DNA from: Raineya orbicola
GTDB lineage: Bacteria > Bacteroidota > Bacteroidia > Cytophagales > Thermonemataceae
Length of the DNA: 64,000 bases
Assembly (NCBI RefSeq): GCF_002843425.1
Contig: NZ_NKXO01000004.1
Location: forward strand, 44,620 to 108,619
Direction of reading: 5' to 3'
Made by a program: the position numbers and the translations under genes. A model generated the notes under the pieces. It did not search any database. It was not told where the DNA came from and was given only the letters and a program-made list of their open reading frames with translations. Below are positions 63,379-64,000 of the stretch, one piece after another (position 1 is the first letter of the stretch; every line of letters starts with the position of its first letter).

Positions 63379-63506
63379 CGTTCTGCCGCTTGCCGCAGGC
63401 GGGGCTTTTTAGCACTACCGTTCATTTGGAAAACCGCACTCCAATTATACGAAAAAACTGTCAACCGAAGCACTGCACCCCCGCTTGCGGCAAACCGCTG
63501 TTAGCG
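63373..63506 (-). repeat. attC-like site 5 (end of cassette E)
   Basis: A 134-bp imperfect palindrome with ends TGCTAAC (63373-63379) and GTTAGCG (63500-63506). Arms: CCGCTTGCCGCAGGCGGGG against CCCCCGCTTGCGGCAAACCG. The left arm has GTTCT before the stem. Confidence 0.88.
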
Positions 63507-63520
63507 GGTCGTTGTTTTCG

Positions 63521-63844
63521 TTATGGTATTCTTATGTTCTTCTTTTTTTCTTTAAGTTGTGCTAACAGTTTGTCAATATTTTTTAACAAAGCATCTTCTG
63601 TTTTTATGTAATTAAGGTATTTCAGTATTTCCTTTCTCCTTGAAGCAGTTAAATCATTAAAAGTTTGACTTAGATTGTTCTTGTTAAGCTGCTCAGCTAA
63701 TTTTTCTGGTATTGGATATTCCTTCTTGATTTTGTTTGTGTCCTGTTCAATCTCAAAAATTGCAATTTCCCCAACTGCAGTTTTTCCGCCTTTCATCATT
63801 TGCTGATTTACAAAAAGTCTGTGAGAAGCGTCCTTGACAGGCAT
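63521..63844 (-). CDS. YdeI/OmpD-associated family protein, 5'-truncated
   Basis: A 107-residue frame from ATG 63844, ending 14 nt before attC-like site 5. The C-terminal part matches YdeI/OmpD-associated proteins ('YPIPEKLAEQL', 'TASRRKEILKYLNYIKTEDALLKNIDKLLAQL'). The N-terminal part is the end of a DUF1905-type beta-barrel ('HRLFVNQQMMKGGKTAVGEIAIFEIEQD'). Coding similarity continues upstream of the ATG for 15 codons ('LGGHIVNGYDFIKTL') to a stop at about 63890, so the first part of the DUF1905 domain is missing. It is probably a truncated, possibly inactive cassette gene. Confidence 0.7.
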   Translation of the reverse strand: MPVKDASHRLFVNQQMMKGGKTAVGEIAIFEIEQDTNKIKKEYPIPEKLAEQLNKNNLSQTFNDLTASRRKEILKYLNYIKTEDALLKNIDKLLAQLKEKKKNIRIP

Positions 63845-63896
63845 TAAAGTTTTAATAAAATCGTACCCATTTACAATATGACCGCCAAGTTATGAA

Positions 63897-64000
63897 TTAG
63901 TGGATATTGACGGCGTTTAATTTAACAAAATTAAGAAAGATTTCATCATTAAGAAAATCCTTATTGTTTTTTTGTGAGGTATAAAAAAAATACTTATAGC
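63897..64000 (-). CDS. 3' end of an unidentified gene cut by the window edge
   Basis: The minus strand is open from the window edge to a TAA at 63897-63899 (34 codons, 'YFFYTSQKNNKDFLNDEIF' then 'FVKLNAVNIH'). Composition is coding-like but very AT-rich. It abuts the broken 5' end of the YdeI-type gene with no attC-like site between them. No family recognised. Confidence 0.35.
   Translation of the reverse strand, partial: YKYFFYTSQKNNKDFLNDEIFLNFVKLNAVNIH

Noticed and set aside
59873..63506. CRISPR array
   Set aside because: The repeats are 130-136 bp palindromes separated by whole genes of very different sizes, with no short regular spacers and no cas genes.

Overview
The window is AT-rich chromosomal DNA from a member of the Bacteroidota, most likely a Cytophagales-type bacterium. 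Supporting signs are a SusC/SusD outer-membrane uptake pair, a secreted protein with a type IX secretion sorting domain, a CcoN-CcoO fusion in the cbb3 oxidase locus, a bactofilin, many DUF1573/DUF2147/TerB-type proteins typical of the phylum, and promoters of the TTTG-N19/20-TAnnTTTG type. No genus can be fixed from the sequence alone. No tRNA, rRNA or CRISPR array was seen.

Layout. 1-4.5 kb: susD (cut by the window edge) and susC on the minus strand. 4.7-17 kb: DUF1573 protein, a fumC-GMC oxidoreductase-SDR operon, an HD phosphohydrolase starting with TTG, a secreted subtilase, an outer-membrane protein, a DUF2147 protein, an ABC exporter and murF. 17-25.4 kb: a Wzz-like protein, lpxB, a thioredoxin-fold protein, then the cbb3 oxidase set (ccoI, ccoS, ccoNO, ccoQ, ccoP), closed by a two-way terminator. 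25.4-34.2 kb: a T9SS substrate, pckA, ccmC, an M23 peptidase and bactofilin pair, an acyltransferase, a class III aminotransferase and a BON-LysM protein. 34-58.9 kb: ordinary core genes (phr, rpsO, tsaC/sua5, ftsW, pdxJ, menE, tgt, ravA-like, udk, hppD, accD) mixed with two paralogous HAMP-GAF sensor proteins, TPR proteins, an Rpn-family nuclease and several unassigned envelope proteins.

58.9-64 kb is an accessory region and the most interesting part. A decayed IS1-family element (about 59154-59831) cuts into an older gene remnant. Directly beside it is an array of minus-strand genes, each followed within 12-34 nt by a 130-136 bp imperfect palindrome that begins and ends with integron-type core sites (TAAC...GTTA). 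I count five such attC-like sites and four complete cassettes plus a fifth incomplete one. For each complete cassette, the first 8-9 nt after the recombination point are complementary to the start of its own attC. This is the signature expected when cassettes have circulated as rings and been inserted site-specifically. No integron integrase lies in the window, so the array looks like a cluster of attC sites without a visible integrase, in a phylum where integrons are little described. Its cargo is a lipoprotein fusing an intradiol dioxygenase to a thioredoxin-like domain, an orphan secreted protein, a decayed zinc-ribbon-like gene, an HMA-CDF cation transporter, and a 5'-truncated YdeI-type protein.
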